A stretch of 36,624 nt of DNA from an uncultured Aquimarina sp. (GTDB taxonomy: Bacteria; Bacteroidota; Bacteroidia; Flavobacteriales; Flavobacteriaceae), in contig CALGLV010000052.1 of the NCBI GenBank assembly GCA_937958985.1, positions 1 through 36,624 on the forward strand, written 5' to 3'. The notes beneath the pieces were generated by a model, which worked only from the letters and a program-made list of their open reading frames with translations, ran no database searches and was not told the origin of the DNA. A program made the position numbers and the translations under genes. Of the stretch, positions 1-9,281 are shown piece by piece (within the stretch, counting starts at the first letter, position 1; each line of letters opens with the position of its first letter).

Positions 1-1005
1 AATGAAATAGAAGATTTAGGCTTCAGTTTTGTAAATGTTAATTTTGATAGAAAAGGTTTAAACCCTTTTTTTGAGCTAGTAACATTATTTAATTTATTTA
101 AATTATATAAAAAAAATGATATCGAATTAGCTTATCAAGTAACCATTAAGCCAATAATATACGGATCTATCGTTTCTAGAATATTGGAGGTTAAAAACAT
201 TAATACGATCTGTGGTTTAGGTTATGTTTATGCTACAGATAAATTATTGATGCTAAGAAAAATGATTTCTTACACTTATCGATTTATTTTAAATAAAAAA
301 CAAACCTTTACTTTTTTTGAAAATAAAGATGATCTCAAAAGGTTTGAAACCTTAGGGATTTTGAATGCAAAAAGTAACGTTTCTGTAGTGAACGGTGCAG
401 GGGTTGATTTAAAAAAGTTTTTTCCTAAACCAAAAAAAAGTGGAAGTAATAAAATAACCATAATTTTAGCTTCAAGGATGCTTTGGAACAAAGGGATTGT
501 TGAATTTGTTGAAGCAGCTAAATTACTTAAGGGAAAATTTAATGGTAAAATAGAGTTTAAGCTTTACGGGATAATAGATGAAGGTAATAGGGAATCGGTA
601 ACTATTGAATATTTAAAGTCTATAGAATTAACTAATTATTTGAAATGGTATGGTTTTGAATCGGATATGGTTAATGTTTTTATTGATTCCGATATCGTTG
701 TGTTGCCGTCTTACTACGGAGAGGGTTTGCCAACAGTTTTAGCGGAAGCATGTGCCATGGGATTGCCTATTGTTACTACCGATTCTGTTGGTTGTAAAGA
801 ATGTGTAGATGAAGGAGTAAATGGTTTTGAAGTACCCATAAAATCAGCAGCAGCCTTAGCTGTAGCATTAGAAAAGTTAATAGTAGATAAGGAGCTTCGT
901 AAAAGAATGGGTAAAGCTTCTAGAATTAAGGCGGAAAATAAATTTGATCAAAAAGTTATAGTGAACCAGTATGCTACTATTTTAAGAAAACTTTTAAATG
1001 AATAG
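1..1005 (+). CDS. GT4-family glycosyltransferase, 5' end cut by window edge
   Basis: The reading frame is open from base 1, so the gene begins upstream of the window; the TTG at 184 is internal. The visible C-terminal part carries the GT-B nucleotide-sugar binding half: a 'LASRMLWNKGIVEFVEAA' strand-helix segment and the EX7E signature in 'EGLPTVLAEACAMGLPIV', as in GT4 retaining glycosyltransferases of the PglA/WcaI/TviE kind. It probably adds one sugar to a lipid-linked repeat unit at the cytoplasmic face of the inner membrane. The stop overlaps the start of the next gene (ATG at 998) by 8 bases, which suggests translational coupling within the polysaccharide locus. The fold is clear; donor and acceptor sugars cannot be read from sequence. 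Confidence 0.9.
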   Translation, partial: NEIEDLGFSFVNVNFDRKGLNPFFELVTLFNLFKLYKKNDIELAYQVTIKPIIYGSIVSRILEVKNINTICGLGYVYATDKLLMLRKMISYTYRFILNKKQTFTFFENKDDLKRFETLGILNAKSNVSVVNGAGVDLKKFFPKPKKSGSNKITIILASRMLWNKGIVEFVEAAKLLKGKFNGKIEFKLYGIIDEGNRESVTIEYLKSIELTNYLKWYGFESDMVNVFIDSDIVVLPSYYGEGLPTVLAEACAMGLPIVTTDSVGCKECVDEGVNGFEVPIKSAAALAVALEKLIVDKELRKRMGKASRIKAENKFDQKVIVNQYATILRKLLNE

Positions 1006-2332
1006 TTTTTTTAAACATAAACTTTTTGAAAAATGTGACATTTACTATTTTCTGGTATTATCAATGTTTACTTTTTGTTTCATTTTGTATGACTCAGGAC
1101 CACAATATTCGTTTCCATTATTGTTTGTTTTCGTATTACTAGGAGTAAGTTGTCTGTATGGTGTTTTTTTGTCTGCAGATAAATCGCCCTTTTCTATAAA
1201 TAAAACGTATCATATATTTGTGTATTTTTTTTTCGCAATGGCCCCGGCTTTGCAATTTAAAATGCAATCTTCTTTTTTTGGGGCTCCGGTATTATCAGAA
1301 TCTCAATTTTTTAATACTGCCATCTTATTATTTGTTATCCAAATACTCTATATAATACTATATCAAGGATTGTATAAAAGCACTCTATTATACATTTCTG
1401 TTAAAAAAAATAGTAAAAAAATTAAATTCAATTTTAATAGTTTGTTAATATTGTCATTAATTAGTGTTGTTGTTTTTTTATATCTAGTAAATTTTGATGT
1501 AAATGTAATTTTTAAAAGACCCCCCAATCACTGGCAAAAAAATCATACAAAACACGGTCTTGTAGGCTATAGCTTATTACTTATAGTACGTTCGATACCT
1601 GTTATATGTTTATTAGTTTATGAATTATTAAATAAGTTTAAATCATCGTTGTATAGAGTGTTATTAATACTGTTTACGTTGTTGATATCCTTTCCAAGTT
1701 CCTTAACAAGAGCTACTTTAGTTTATTATTACTTACCTCTTTTAATACTATATTTTCCTATTTTTAAAATTAAGTATACTTACGTAGGATCTTTTTTTGT
1801 TGGAATTTTTGCGATTTTCCCTGTTTTAAACATATTGCGCCCTAATGGAACTATGGATTTTGGATTAAAACAGTTTGTAACTCCTCATTTTGATGCTTTT
1901 CATAATTTAGCATTTTTACTGTCCGAAAATGTAATTTCTGGAGGAAAACAATTATTAGGGGCGTTATTGTTTTTTGTTCCTTATAGTAAATGGGAGGCTA
2001 AGCCTATTGGTACAGGGCAATTAATAGCGGAAAAGTTAAATTTTAATTACACTAATGTTTCAATGCCTTTTTTTGGTGAGGGTTATGTTAATTTTGGTTA
2101 TTTAGGAGTGTTAATTTTTTTGTTGCTAGTTGTTGTGTTAAACGTTTTTTTTGATAAAAACTTCAATCAAAATAAATTGAATTATAAATTAAAAATAGTA
2201 TTTCTATTTTTATTAGGTTTTGAGTTTTATTTACTTAGGGGAGATTTATACAGTTCTGTTAAATTAAGTGGAAGTTATTTTATAGCTTTGTTAATTGTAT
2301 TTTTTTTATTTGAACAACCTAAAAAAGAATAA
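998..2332 (+). CDS. Wzy-like O-antigen/oligosaccharide repeat-unit polymerase
   Basis: This 444-residue protein is hydrophobic almost throughout, with roughly ten to twelve membrane segments and a longer polar loop in the second half (around 'SKWEAKPIGTGQLIAEKL'). That layout is typical of Wzy polymerases, which join undecaprenyl-linked repeat units on the periplasmic side of the inner membrane. Primary sequence is poorly conserved in this family, so the call rests on topology, size and position. It sits between a glycosyltransferase that it overlaps by 8 bases and a WecA-type initiating transferase. Another polytopic polysaccharide protein, such as a ligase, is possible, but a Wzx flippase is unlikely because the large loop and low charge of the helices fit polymerases better. 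Confidence 0.75.
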   Translation: MNSFFKHKLFEKCDIYYFLVLSMFTFCFILYDSGPQYSFPLLFVFVLLGVSCLYGVFLSADKSPFSINKTYHIFVYFFFAMAPALQFKMQSSFFGAPVLSESQFFNTAILLFVIQILYIILYQGLYKSTLLYISVKKNSKKIKFNFNSLLILSLISVVVFLYLVNFDVNVIFKRPPNHWQKNHTKHGLVGYSLLLIVRSIPVICLLVYELLNKFKSSLYRVLLILFTLLISFPSSLTRATLVYYYLPLLILYFPIFKIKYTYVGSFFVGIFAIFPVLNILRPNGTMDFGLKQFVTPHFDAFHNLAFLLSENVISGGKQLLGALLFFVPYSKWEAKPIGTGQLIAEKLNFNYTNVSMPFFGEGYVNFGYLGVLIFLLLVVVLNVFFDKNFNQNKLNYKLKIVFLFLLGFEFYLLRGDLYSSVKLSGSYFIALLIVFFLFEQPKKE

Positions 2333-2350
2333 AAAAACAAACTATTGCTT

Positions 2351-3463
2351 ATGTTAAAAAACTACCTATTAATCAGTATCTATTTTCTTATATCTTTTGT
2401 GGCAACCTTAGTTGCTATACCACAAACGTTAAAAGTTTTTAAAGGCAAAAAATTATTTGACGCCCCAGGAGGAAGAAAATTACATAAGGAGCATACTCCA
2501 TCCATGGGAGGGGTAGGTATTTTCTTCGGATTTATTATTGTTGCTATTACTGTGGTGACGGATACCTCGCTTAACGGCGTTAATTACCTGTGGTGTGCTA
2601 TGTTAGTGTTGTTTTTTACAGGTTTGAAGGATGATTTAATTCCAATGAGGTCGGTAAATAAGTTTATAGTTCAAATTTTTTCAGCTTCTTTGGTAGTAGG
2701 AGTTACTAATATAAGTGTTATGTCATTATATACTATAGGGCAGGATATTTATATGGAGACTTTTCCTGAATGGTTTTCATTTTTCTTTTCCGTATTTTTT
2801 ATTGTTGCCTTTACCAATGCTTATAATATGATTGATGGTATTGATGGATTGGCAGGAAGCTTAGCTGCTTTATTGTTAACGATTTTTACTATTTGGTTTG
2901 CTTTAAATGGTTTTTGGGTTGAATCTTTTTTAACGGTTTGTATGTTAGGGTCAGTTAGTGGGTTTTTATATTTTAATTGGTGTCCTGCAAAAATTTTTAT
3001 GGGAGACACAGGCTCTTTGGTAGTTGGTTTTTTCTGTGCTTTTGTGATGATACTTTTTTTGAATAAAAATGAATTAGTGGCTCCTAGTAGTTTTTTTAAA
3101 ATCAATTATTCAGTAGGTTTAATAGCTTCTATATTTGTGTATCCTATTTTTGATGTGATGCGAATTTTTTCAATACGATTGAAAGCCAAACGATCTCCTT
3201 TTTCTCCAGATAAACTACACATACACTTACTACTTTCTCGATTGGGTTTAAATCACCCTCAAATTGTTGTAGCTATAGTTTTGTATACTTTTTCAATGTT
3301 AGGGGTTTACGTTTTGTTGAGTTTGTCGCATATCAACGAGGTTCTCATGATCATCATAATTTTTTCAATATGTTTCTTTTGTAGTTATATTTTAAAAAGA
3401 AAAATCGAAAAATTTAAAAAGGATAAAAAAATGATTCTGTTACCAAAAATTAATAAAAAATAA
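2351..3463 (+). CDS. WecA/TagO/MraY-family undecaprenyl-phosphate sugar-1-phosphate transferase
   Basis: This polytopic membrane enzyme transfers a (N-acetyl)hexosamine-1-phosphate from a UDP-sugar to undecaprenyl phosphate, starting repeat-unit synthesis. Family motifs appear in order: 'KLHKEHTPSMGGVGIF' near the N-terminus, the Asp pair in 'TGLKDDLIPM', 'NAYNMIDGIDGLAGS' (the Mg/catalytic Asp region), 'AKIFMGDTGSLVVG', and the cytoplasmic His motif 'DKLHIHLLLSRLG'. Length (370 residues) fits WecA/WbcO-type proteins. I chose the ATG at 2351; an in-frame TTG lies two codons earlier at 2345. It follows the polymerase by 18 bases, so probably the same transcript. The exact sugar (GlcNAc, GalNAc, QuiNAc or FucNAc) cannot be told. 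Confidence 0.92.
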   Translation: MLKNYLLISIYFLISFVATLVAIPQTLKVFKGKKLFDAPGGRKLHKEHTPSMGGVGIFFGFIIVAITVVTDTSLNGVNYLWCAMLVLFFTGLKDDLIPMRSVNKFIVQIFSASLVVGVTNISVMSLYTIGQDIYMETFPEWFSFFFSVFFIVAFTNAYNMIDGIDGLAGSLAALLLTIFTIWFALNGFWVESFLTVCMLGSVSGFLYFNWCPAKIFMGDTGSLVVGFFCAFVMILFLNKNELVAPSSFFKINYSVGLIASIFVYPIFDVMRIFSIRLKAKRSPFSPDKLHIHLLLSRLGLNHPQIVVAIVLYTFSMLGVYVLLSLSHINEVLMIIIIFSICFFCSYILKRKIEKFKKDKKMILLPKINKK

Positions 3464-3513
3464 TTACAGCGAGTTAGTGAACTAGATGAAGTGTGTTTTT
3501 TGTTAAATTTACT

Positions 3514-3521
3514 TACATTTG
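3514..3521 (+). promoter_or_regulatory. Putative Bacteroidota -7 promoter box before the wza-like gene
   Basis: TACATTTG matches the TAnnTTTG -7 consensus of Bacteroidota housekeeping promoters and lies 21 bases before the ATG of the export gene. A good -33 TTTG at the usual distance is not evident. If used, it would allow the wza-wzc pair to be transcribed separately from the upstream polymerase genes. Confidence 0.45.
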
Positions 3522-3542
3522 CAACCTTAAAAGTAGAATTAA

Positions 3543-4322
3543 ATGAGTAAAATAGTATTAATTTTAACTGTGTGTTCAGTTATTTTAACGTCTTGTGCAT
3601 CAAAGAAAAACATTATTTTGTTTCAAGATATCGAAACGTACGATTCTAATCAAGATACAACAAGCAGTATAGTTAAAATTAAAAATAACGATTTGTTGTC
3701 TATTGTAGTGTCCTCAGCAGATAGGAAATCTGCTGCTCCATTTAATTTACCCGCTATAGCATCTGTAAATTCAGACATTACACTTGTTAATTCTCAACAG
3801 CGATTACAAACTTATTTGGTTGATAGCAATGGTGAGATTGAATTCCCTATTTTAGGAGCTCTAAATTTAAAGGGTAAAACGACCATAGAAGCTAGGGGAT
3901 TTATTAAGTCAAAATTATTAAAATATATAAAAGACCCTATAGTTAATTTAAGGATAACCAATTTTAAGGTGTCTATTATGGGTGAGGTAAGAAGCCCAGG
4001 TGTTTATAGAATAACTGATGAAAGAATTACAGTATTAGAGGCATTAAGTAGGGCGGGGGATATGACTATTTTTGGTAAAAGAACAAATGTTTTAATTATC
4101 AGAGAGGATAATGGAGTTAAAACATATAATACACTAGATTTTACAAACAAAAATATATTGAGTTCTCCATATTATTATTTACAACAAAATGATGTAATTG
4201 TTGTTTCTCCAAATGGAGCCCAAGTACAATCTTCAGCATCAAATAGAAATGCAGGTTTGTATGTCTCAGCAGCAGGAGTTATAATTGCAGTTATTTCAAT
4301 ACTTACGCGTAATAATAAATAA
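3543..4322 (+). CDS. Wza-like polysaccharide export outer-membrane lipoprotein
   Basis: A lipoprotein signal peptide ends in the lipobox LTSC with Cys18 as the lipidated residue. It is followed by the polysaccharide export (Poly_export/BexD-like) domain ('KNNDLLSIVVSSADR', 'YLVDSNGEIEFPILGALNLKG') and an SLBB-type domain ('VSIMGEVRSPGVYRI', 'LSRAGDMTIFGKRTNVLIIR'). A hydrophobic helix near the C-terminus ('AGLYVSAAGVIIAVISIL') precedes a short basic tail. At 259 residues it is shorter than E. coli Wza (about 380), which is usual for flavobacterial versions. It probably forms the outer-membrane channel partner of the kinase encoded next; the stop and the next start share one base (TAATG). Confidence 0.92.
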   Translation: MSKIVLILTVCSVILTSCASKKNIILFQDIETYDSNQDTTSSIVKIKNNDLLSIVVSSADRKSAAPFNLPAIASVNSDITLVNSQQRLQTYLVDSNGEIEFPILGALNLKGKTTIEARGFIKSKLLKYIKDPIVNLRITNFKVSIMGEVRSPGVYRITDERITVLEALSRAGDMTIFGKRTNVLIIREDNGVKTYNTLDFTNKNILSSPYYYLQQNDVIVVSPNGAQVQSSASNRNAGLYVSAAGVIIAVISILTRNNK

Positions 4323-6703
4323 TGGATCAATCTACATATACCAATCAAAACGAAAACTTTTCTATTCAAAACGAAATCAGAAAATATCTGATCCATTGGA
4401 AATGGTTTTTAGTTTCAGCTTTTTTGTTTTCTATAATTGGATTTCTTTATATAAAAAAAACGTCACCTATATATAATTCTGTTTCTACTATTTTAATTAA
4501 AGATAATAGAGAGGGTCGAGGATTGTCTGAATTGGCTGCATTTAGTGATTTATCGGGTCTTTCAGGAGGCAATAATGATATTGATGATGAGGTGGATATT
4601 ATTAAGTCAAAAACAATTTTATCTAAAGTTGTGACTAAATTAAATTTGAATATAGTACAGCAAGAAAAAAAAGGATTAAGAACTAATGAGTTATATCTTA
4701 ATTCACCTATCAGTGTGAAATTTAAATACAATGATTTTTATTCAGATTCTAATAATGAAGACTTAGAACCGTTTAAAATTTATATTAGCTCTAATGACTC
4801 TTTTGAATTTGAAAATACTATCCTAAAACATAAGAAAAAATATAAATTTCCGGCTGAAATAGCTCATCGATATGGAATTTTTTATATTTCTAAAAATGAA
4901 TTTTATTCAAAGCCCTCGAATGAAGACAATATACAACGTGAGATAATTATATTTGTAAACAACATTGAAAACACATCAATTAATTTTAAAAATAGGATTT
5001 CTGTAAGAGCAAAAAGTAAGCGAAGTAGTTTGTTAGATATTTCATTAAAATCAACAAATAAAACTAAAGCCTTTGACTTTATTAATACGCTTGTAGATGA
5101 ATATAATAAGGAAGCAATTAGTGATAAAAATTTAGTTTCTAAAAACACAATTGAATTTGTTGATCAAAGGCTAGATAGAATATCTAAAGAATTAAATGTT
5201 GTTGAATTAAATAAAACAAAATTTAAGAAAGGCAATAAGCTTACAGATATTAAAGCAGAAGCACAGCTCTTTGTTGATCAAGTAGGAGGTTCTCAGAAAA
5301 GTATTCTTGAAAATGAAACACAAATAGATTTAAATACTTCTATTTTAAACTATTTGGAAAATCAAAATGATGATTTTTCTCTATTGCCATCAAATATAGG
5401 AATAAACAATTCTTCTATTAATCAATCTATTATAAGTTATAATGATTTGGTACTTGAACGAAAAAGGTTATTGGAGAATTCTACAGAGTTAAATCCATTA
5501 GTAAAAGACTTATCATATAACATTACGAGTATTAAGGCTAATTTGGTAGAAGCTCTAAGGAATCAAAAGAAAAATCTAGAGTTAGTTCAAAAAGAGTTAG
5601 CTAAGCAACAGTCTAAAATTAATAATAGAATGGCTTCAATCCCTGGAATAGAAAAGGATTTTAGGGTTATTGAAAGGCAACAGCAAATTAAAGAAAATTT
5701 ATATTTGTTTTTGTTAAAGAAAAGAGAAGAAGTTTCTATATCAATGGCTGTAACAGCACCTCCTGCCAAAGTTATTGACAGGGCATATAGTTCTAAATAT
5801 CCAATAGCTCCAAAGAAGCAAAAGATTTTATTAATATCCTTATTTCTAGGCTTGTTATTACCTTTCGCAATAATTTATATTAAAGATTTATTAGACACAA
5901 AGGTCAATGATAAATCAGATGTTGAAGAATACTTGAAAGACACACCTATTCTTGTTGAAGTGGGAAGAGTGAAAAATGGAAATACAGATATACTTCAAGT
6001 TAACGATAGGTCTGTCTTAGGAGAATCGTTTAGGATTTTAAGAACAAACCTAAATTATTTAGTTAAAAATAAAAAAAGAGCGGGTAAGGCAGTTAGAGTT
6101 TTTGTTACCTCTACAGTAAAAGGAGAGGGTAAAACTTTTATATCTTTTAACACGGTATTAGCTTTGGCCGATACTAAGAAAAAGATTTTAGTTGTTGGTG
6201 CGGATATTCGAAACCCTCAACTTCACAGGTATTTACAAAACAATAAAAATCAAAAAGGTTTATCGGAGTTTTTATATGATGATAGCCTTACTTTTCCAGA
6301 AGTTGTTAATACGATCAAATTCAATAATAATGAAATTGATTATGTGACTTCAGGTAGAATACCACCTAATCCATCGGAGCTTTTAATGAATGGTAGGTTA
6401 GAGGTGTTATTAGATGAAGTAGATGACTATTACGATTATATAATCGTAGATACGGCACCAACAATGCTAGTTACCGATACTCAAATTATATGTGAATCTG
6501 CTGATGTTACCATATATGTGGTGCGATCGGGTTATACAGAAAAGGAATTACTGAATTATTCCAAAGGCCTTAAGAAAGATGGTAAAATCAAAAACATGGC
6601 AGTGGTTTTGAATGATGTGAAAGAAGATAAAATTGGTTACGGTTACAGTTATGGTTATGGAGCTAAAGAGAAATCTTTACTCGATAAGTTGTTAAGAAGA
6701 TAA
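4322..6703 (+). CDS. Wzc-like polysaccharide co-polymerase and bacterial tyrosine kinase
   Basis: This 793-residue inner-membrane protein controls chain length and export. The order is: Wzz domain with a first membrane helix at about residues 27-46, a long periplasmic coiled-coil-rich region, a second helix at about 498-518 ('ILLISLFLGLLLPFAIIYI'), then a cytoplasmic BY-kinase domain. The kinase has Walker A 'TSTVKGEGKTFISF' (about residue 595), Walker A' 'LVVGADIRNPQL' (about 622) and Walker B 'YDYIIVDTAP' (about 704). The C-terminal tail has a Tyr cluster, 'GYGYSYGYG', the expected autophosphorylation site. It is coupled to the wza-like gene by a one-base overlap. No phosphatase gene of the Wzb type is visible in the window. 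No clear terminator follows. Confidence 0.95.
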   Translation: MDQSTYTNQNENFSIQNEIRKYLIHWKWFLVSAFLFSIIGFLYIKKTSPIYNSVSTILIKDNREGRGLSELAAFSDLSGLSGGNNDIDDEVDIIKSKTILSKVVTKLNLNIVQQEKKGLRTNELYLNSPISVKFKYNDFYSDSNNEDLEPFKIYISSNDSFEFENTILKHKKKYKFPAEIAHRYGIFYISKNEFYSKPSNEDNIQREIIIFVNNIENTSINFKNRISVRAKSKRSSLLDISLKSTNKTKAFDFINTLVDEYNKEAISDKNLVSKNTIEFVDQRLDRISKELNVVELNKTKFKKGNKLTDIKAEAQLFVDQVGGSQKSILENETQIDLNTSILNYLENQNDDFSLLPSNIGINNSSINQSIISYNDLVLERKRLLENSTELNPLVKDLSYNITSIKANLVEALRNQKKNLELVQKELAKQQSKINNRMASIPGIEKDFRVIERQQQIKENLYLFLLKKREEVSISMAVTAPPAKVIDRAYSSKYPIAPKKQKILLISLFLGLLLPFAIIYIKDLLDTKVNDKSDVEEYLKDTPILVEVGRVKNGNTDILQVNDRSVLGESFRILRTNLNYLVKNKKRAGKAVRVFVTSTVKGEGKTFISFNTVLALADTKKKILVVGADIRNPQLHRYLQNNKNQKGLSEFLYDDSLTFPEVVNTIKFNNNEIDYVTSGRIPPNPSELLMNGRLEVLLDEVDDYYDYIIVDTAPTMLVTDTQIICESADVTIYVVRSGYTEKELLNYSKGLKKDGKIKNMAVVLNDVKEDKIGYGYSYGYGAKEKSLLDKLLRR

Positions 6704-6744
6704 TAGTTCATCTTTTGTAATTACTGTAATGGTTGTCAAAACCG

Positions 6745-6752
6745 TATCTTTG
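6745..6752 (+). promoter_or_regulatory. Putative -7 promoter box before the CvfB-like gene
   Basis: TATCTTTG matches TAnnTTTG and lies 15 bases before the ATG at 6768. The bases from the box onward, TTTGCACAAATTTTA, are identical to those at the ilvC promoter (7687-7701). The -33 element is weak. Confidence 0.5.
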
Positions 6753-6767
6753 CACAAATTTTAAATT

Positions 6768-7604
6768 ATGATAGCTTTAGGAAAACACCACGAATTAGAG
6801 ATCGATAGAGAGCGTATTCCTGGTTTGTATTTAATTAATGAAGACGGAGATGAAGTATTACTTCCTAATAAATATGTGCCCGAGACTTTTGAAATTGGCG
6901 ATAAATTAACTGTTTTTGTTTATTTAGACCATCAAGAGCGACCTGTAGCAACTACTATAAACCCTTTTGTAACGGTTAACAAATTTGCCTATTTAAAATG
7001 TGTAGAAGTTTCAGAAATTGGAGCTTTTTTAAATTGGGGATTAGAAAAACATTTGTTTGTTCCTTTTAAAGAGCAAGCTTTTAAAATGAAGAAAGGCGGT
7101 AGCTATTTAATTCATTGTTATTTGGACGATAAAACAGATCGTTTAGTAGCCTCTTCAAAAACAAACCGCTTTTTAAATAACGACTTAGTTTTATTAGCGT
7201 CTTATGATGAAGTTGACCTTATAGCGTCTCATCCATCCGACAAAGGTTGGAATGTAATTGTGGATCAAAAACATATAGGATTGGTTTATGCCGATGAAAT
7301 ATTTCAGAAAATTACTGCAGGTGATAAAATGAAAGGTTTTGTTAAAAAAGTAAGACCAGATAACAAAATAGATATTACCCTTCAAAAACATGGTTTTAGA
7401 GCAATAGAGCCAAACGCTCAAACTGTTCTTAATATGCTTAACGCAGAAGGAGGTTTTATAGCATTGCACGATAAATCATCGCCTGAGGATATAAAACAAA
7501 TTTTACAGCTTAGTAAAAAGAACTTTAAGAAAGCTATAGGTACTCTTTATAAGCAACGTAAAATTAATATCGATTCCGACGGGATAAGCTTAATAGAAAA
7601 GTAA
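6768..7604 (+). CDS. CvfB/YitL-like S1-domain RNA-binding protein
   Basis: This 278-residue protein matches the conserved CvfB (YitL) layout: tandem S1-like OB-fold segments ('INEDGDEVLLPNKYVPETFE', then 'GAFLNWGLEKHLFVPFKEQA', then 'HIGLVYADEIFQKITAGDKM') and a C-terminal winged-helix region ('LQLSKKNFKKAIGTLYKQRK'). CvfB in Gram-positive bacteria binds RNA and affects virulence gene expression; in Bacteroidota its role is largely unstudied. It is cytosolic, with no signal peptide. It has its own -7 box and probably forms a single-gene unit between the polysaccharide locus and ilvC. The family assignment is good; the biological role is inferred from distant relatives. Confidence 0.88.
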   Translation: MIALGKHHELEIDRERIPGLYLINEDGDEVLLPNKYVPETFEIGDKLTVFVYLDHQERPVATTINPFVTVNKFAYLKCVEVSEIGAFLNWGLEKHLFVPFKEQAFKMKKGGSYLIHCYLDDKTDRLVASSKTNRFLNNDLVLLASYDEVDLIASHPSDKGWNVIVDQKHIGLVYADEIFQKITAGDKMKGFVKKVRPDNKIDITLQKHGFRAIEPNAQTVLNMLNAEGGFIALHDKSSPEDIKQILQLSKKNFKKAIGTLYKQRKINIDSDGISLIEK

Positions 7605-7682
7605 TCTTAACTTTTTCCTTACAACTTAATTAACAGTAGCAAATCATATAGTTACTTTTTAGTAAATAAACAATGTATCTAT

Positions 7683-7690
7683 TATATTTG
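7683..7690 (+). promoter_or_regulatory. Putative -7 promoter box before ilvC
   Basis: TATATTTG fits TAnnTTTG and lies 34 bases before the ilvC ATG. No attenuator-like leader peptide or terminator hairpin is visible between the box and the start, so regulation by attenuation is not supported here. Confidence 0.5.
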
Positions 7691-7724
7691 CACAAATTTT
7701 AGATACTAAATAAACCAATAAATA

Positions 7725-9200
7725 ATGGCAAATTATTTTAATACACTTCCACTTAGAGAACAATTAGACCAATTAGGTAAATGTAGATTTATGGATTCTT
7801 CAGAATTTTCTGAGGGTATAAAGGCATTAGAAGGTAAAAAAGTTGTAATCGTTGGTTGTGGAGCTCAAGGATTAAACCAAGGATTAAATATGAAAGATTC
7901 TGGTTTAGATATTTCTTATACGCTACGTGACGCAGCTATCGCAGAAAAGCGTCAATCTTATATCAATGCAACCGAAAACGGATTTAACGTTGGTACTTAT
8001 AAAGAATTAATTCCTACAGCAGATTTAGTAGTTAATTTAACTCCGGATAAGCAACACACAGCAGTAGTTAAAGCAGTAATGCCTTTAATGAAAAAAGGAG
8101 CGACACTTTCTTACTCGCATGGTTTCAATATCGTTGAGGAAGGAATGCAAATTCGTGAAGATTTAACAGTAATCATGGTAGCACCTAAGTGTCCAGGTTC
8201 TGAGGTTCGTGAAGAATATAAAAGAGGATTTGGTGTGCCAACTCTTATTGCAGTTCACCCAGAAAATGATCCAGAAGGTAGAGGTTTAGCTGAAGCAAAA
8301 GCGTATGCCGTTGCTACAGGTGGAAACAGAGCAGGAGTATTAGAATCTTCTTTCGTAGCAGAGGTTAAATCTGACTTAATGGGAGAACAAACAATACTTT
8401 GTGGTTTGTTACAAACAGGATCTATTCTTTGTTTCGACAAAATGGTTGAAAAAGGAATCGATAAAGGGTATGCTTCTAAATTAATTCAATACGGATGGGA
8501 AACTATTACTGAAGGATTAAAATATGGTGGTATTACTAACATGATGGATCGTTTAAGTAATGTTGCTAAAATTAAAGCTTTTGATTTATCAGAAGAATTA
8601 AAAGACATTATGCGCCCGTTATTTAACAAGCATATGGATGATATTATCTCGGGTCATTTTTCCAAAACAATGATGGAAGACTGGGCTAATGATGATAAAA
8701 ACTTATTAGGTTGGAGAGCCGCTACAGGTGAAACCAATTTTGAAAAAACACCCGCTGGTGATGTTGAAATTTCTGAACAAGAATTTTATGACAACGGTGT
8801 GTTAATGGTTGCTATGGTAAGAGCAGGGGTTGAATTAGCTTTTGAAGCTATGACGGCAGCTGGTATTATTGAAGAATCTGCTTACTACGAGTCTTTACAC
8901 GAAACTCCACTTATAGCAAATACTATTGCTCGTAAAAAGTTATACGAAATGAATAGTGTAATTTCTGATACTGCAGAGTACGGATGTTATTTATTCGATC
9001 ATGCATGTAAGCCTTTATTAGAAGACTTCATGAAAAATGTAGATACTGATATTATTGGTAAGCCTTACGCTACATCAAACGGAGAAGGAGTAAGTAATGC
9101 AAAACTTATTGAAGTTAATGCAGCACTACGTTACCACCCAATTGAAGTTATTGGAGAAGAATTAAGAGATGCAATGACGGCGATGAAGCCAATTGTATAA
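7725..9200 (+). CDS. ilvC: Ketol-acid reductoisomerase, class II
   Basis: It catalyses the NADPH-dependent isomeroreduction of 2-acetolactate or 2-aceto-2-hydroxybutyrate in valine/isoleucine (and leucine precursor) synthesis. At 491 residues it has the exact length of the E. coli-type class II enzyme, which has a duplicated C-terminal knotted domain, rather than the roughly 330-residue class I form. It begins '[20 protein letters not shown]'. The Rossmann motif is '[16 protein letters not shown]', and the NADPH-selective loop retains Arg and Ser ('[13 protein letters not shown]'). The metal-binding Asp/Glu pair is visible in '[13 protein letters not shown]'. No ilvB, ilvN, ilvD or leu genes are in the window, so ilvC stands alone here, closed by a strong terminator. 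Confidence 0.97.
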   Translation: MANYFNTLPLREQLDQLGKCRFMDSSEFSEGIKALEGKKVVIVGCGAQGLNQGLNMKDSGLDISYTLRDAAIAEKRQSYINATENGFNVGTYKELIPTADLVVNLTPDKQHTAVVKAVMPLMKKGATLSYSHGFNIVEEGMQIREDLTVIMVAPKCPGSEVREEYKRGFGVPTLIAVHPENDPEGRGLAEAKAYAVATGGNRAGVLESSFVAEVKSDLMGEQTILCGLLQTGSILCFDKMVEKGIDKGYASKLIQYGWETITEGLKYGGITNMMDRLSNVAKIKAFDLSEELKDIMRPLFNKHMDDIISGHFSKTMMEDWANDDKNLLGWRAATGETNFEKTPAGDVEISEQEFYDNGVLMVAMVRAGVELAFEAMTAAGIIEESAYYESLHETPLIANTIARKKLYEMNSVISDTAEYGCYLFDHACKPLLEDFMKNVDTDIIGKPYATSNGEGVSNAKLIEVNAALRYHPIEVIGEELRDAMTAMKPIV

Positions 9201-9220
9201 TTAAATCTAGAATTTAGTAA

Positions 9221-9255
9221 AAAAGCCTAATTGTATATACTACAATTAGGCTTTT
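9221..9255 (+). terminator. Rho-independent terminator after ilvC
   Basis: An 11-bp perfect inverted repeat, GCCTAATTGTA (9225-9235) and TACAATTAGGC (9241-9251), has a 5-base loop, an A run before and a T run after. It lies 24 bases past the ilvC stop. It would work in both directions and separates ilvC from the next plus-strand gene. Confidence 0.85.
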
Positions 9256-9281
9256 ATAGTTTTATAACAAAGGTTATTATT

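Noticed and set aside
1..6703. Complete capsule biosynthesis cluster with a mobile or transferred origin
   Set aside because: Only the end of the locus is visible; sugar-nucleotide genes and a flippase are outside, and no insertion or attachment site is seen at its right edge.
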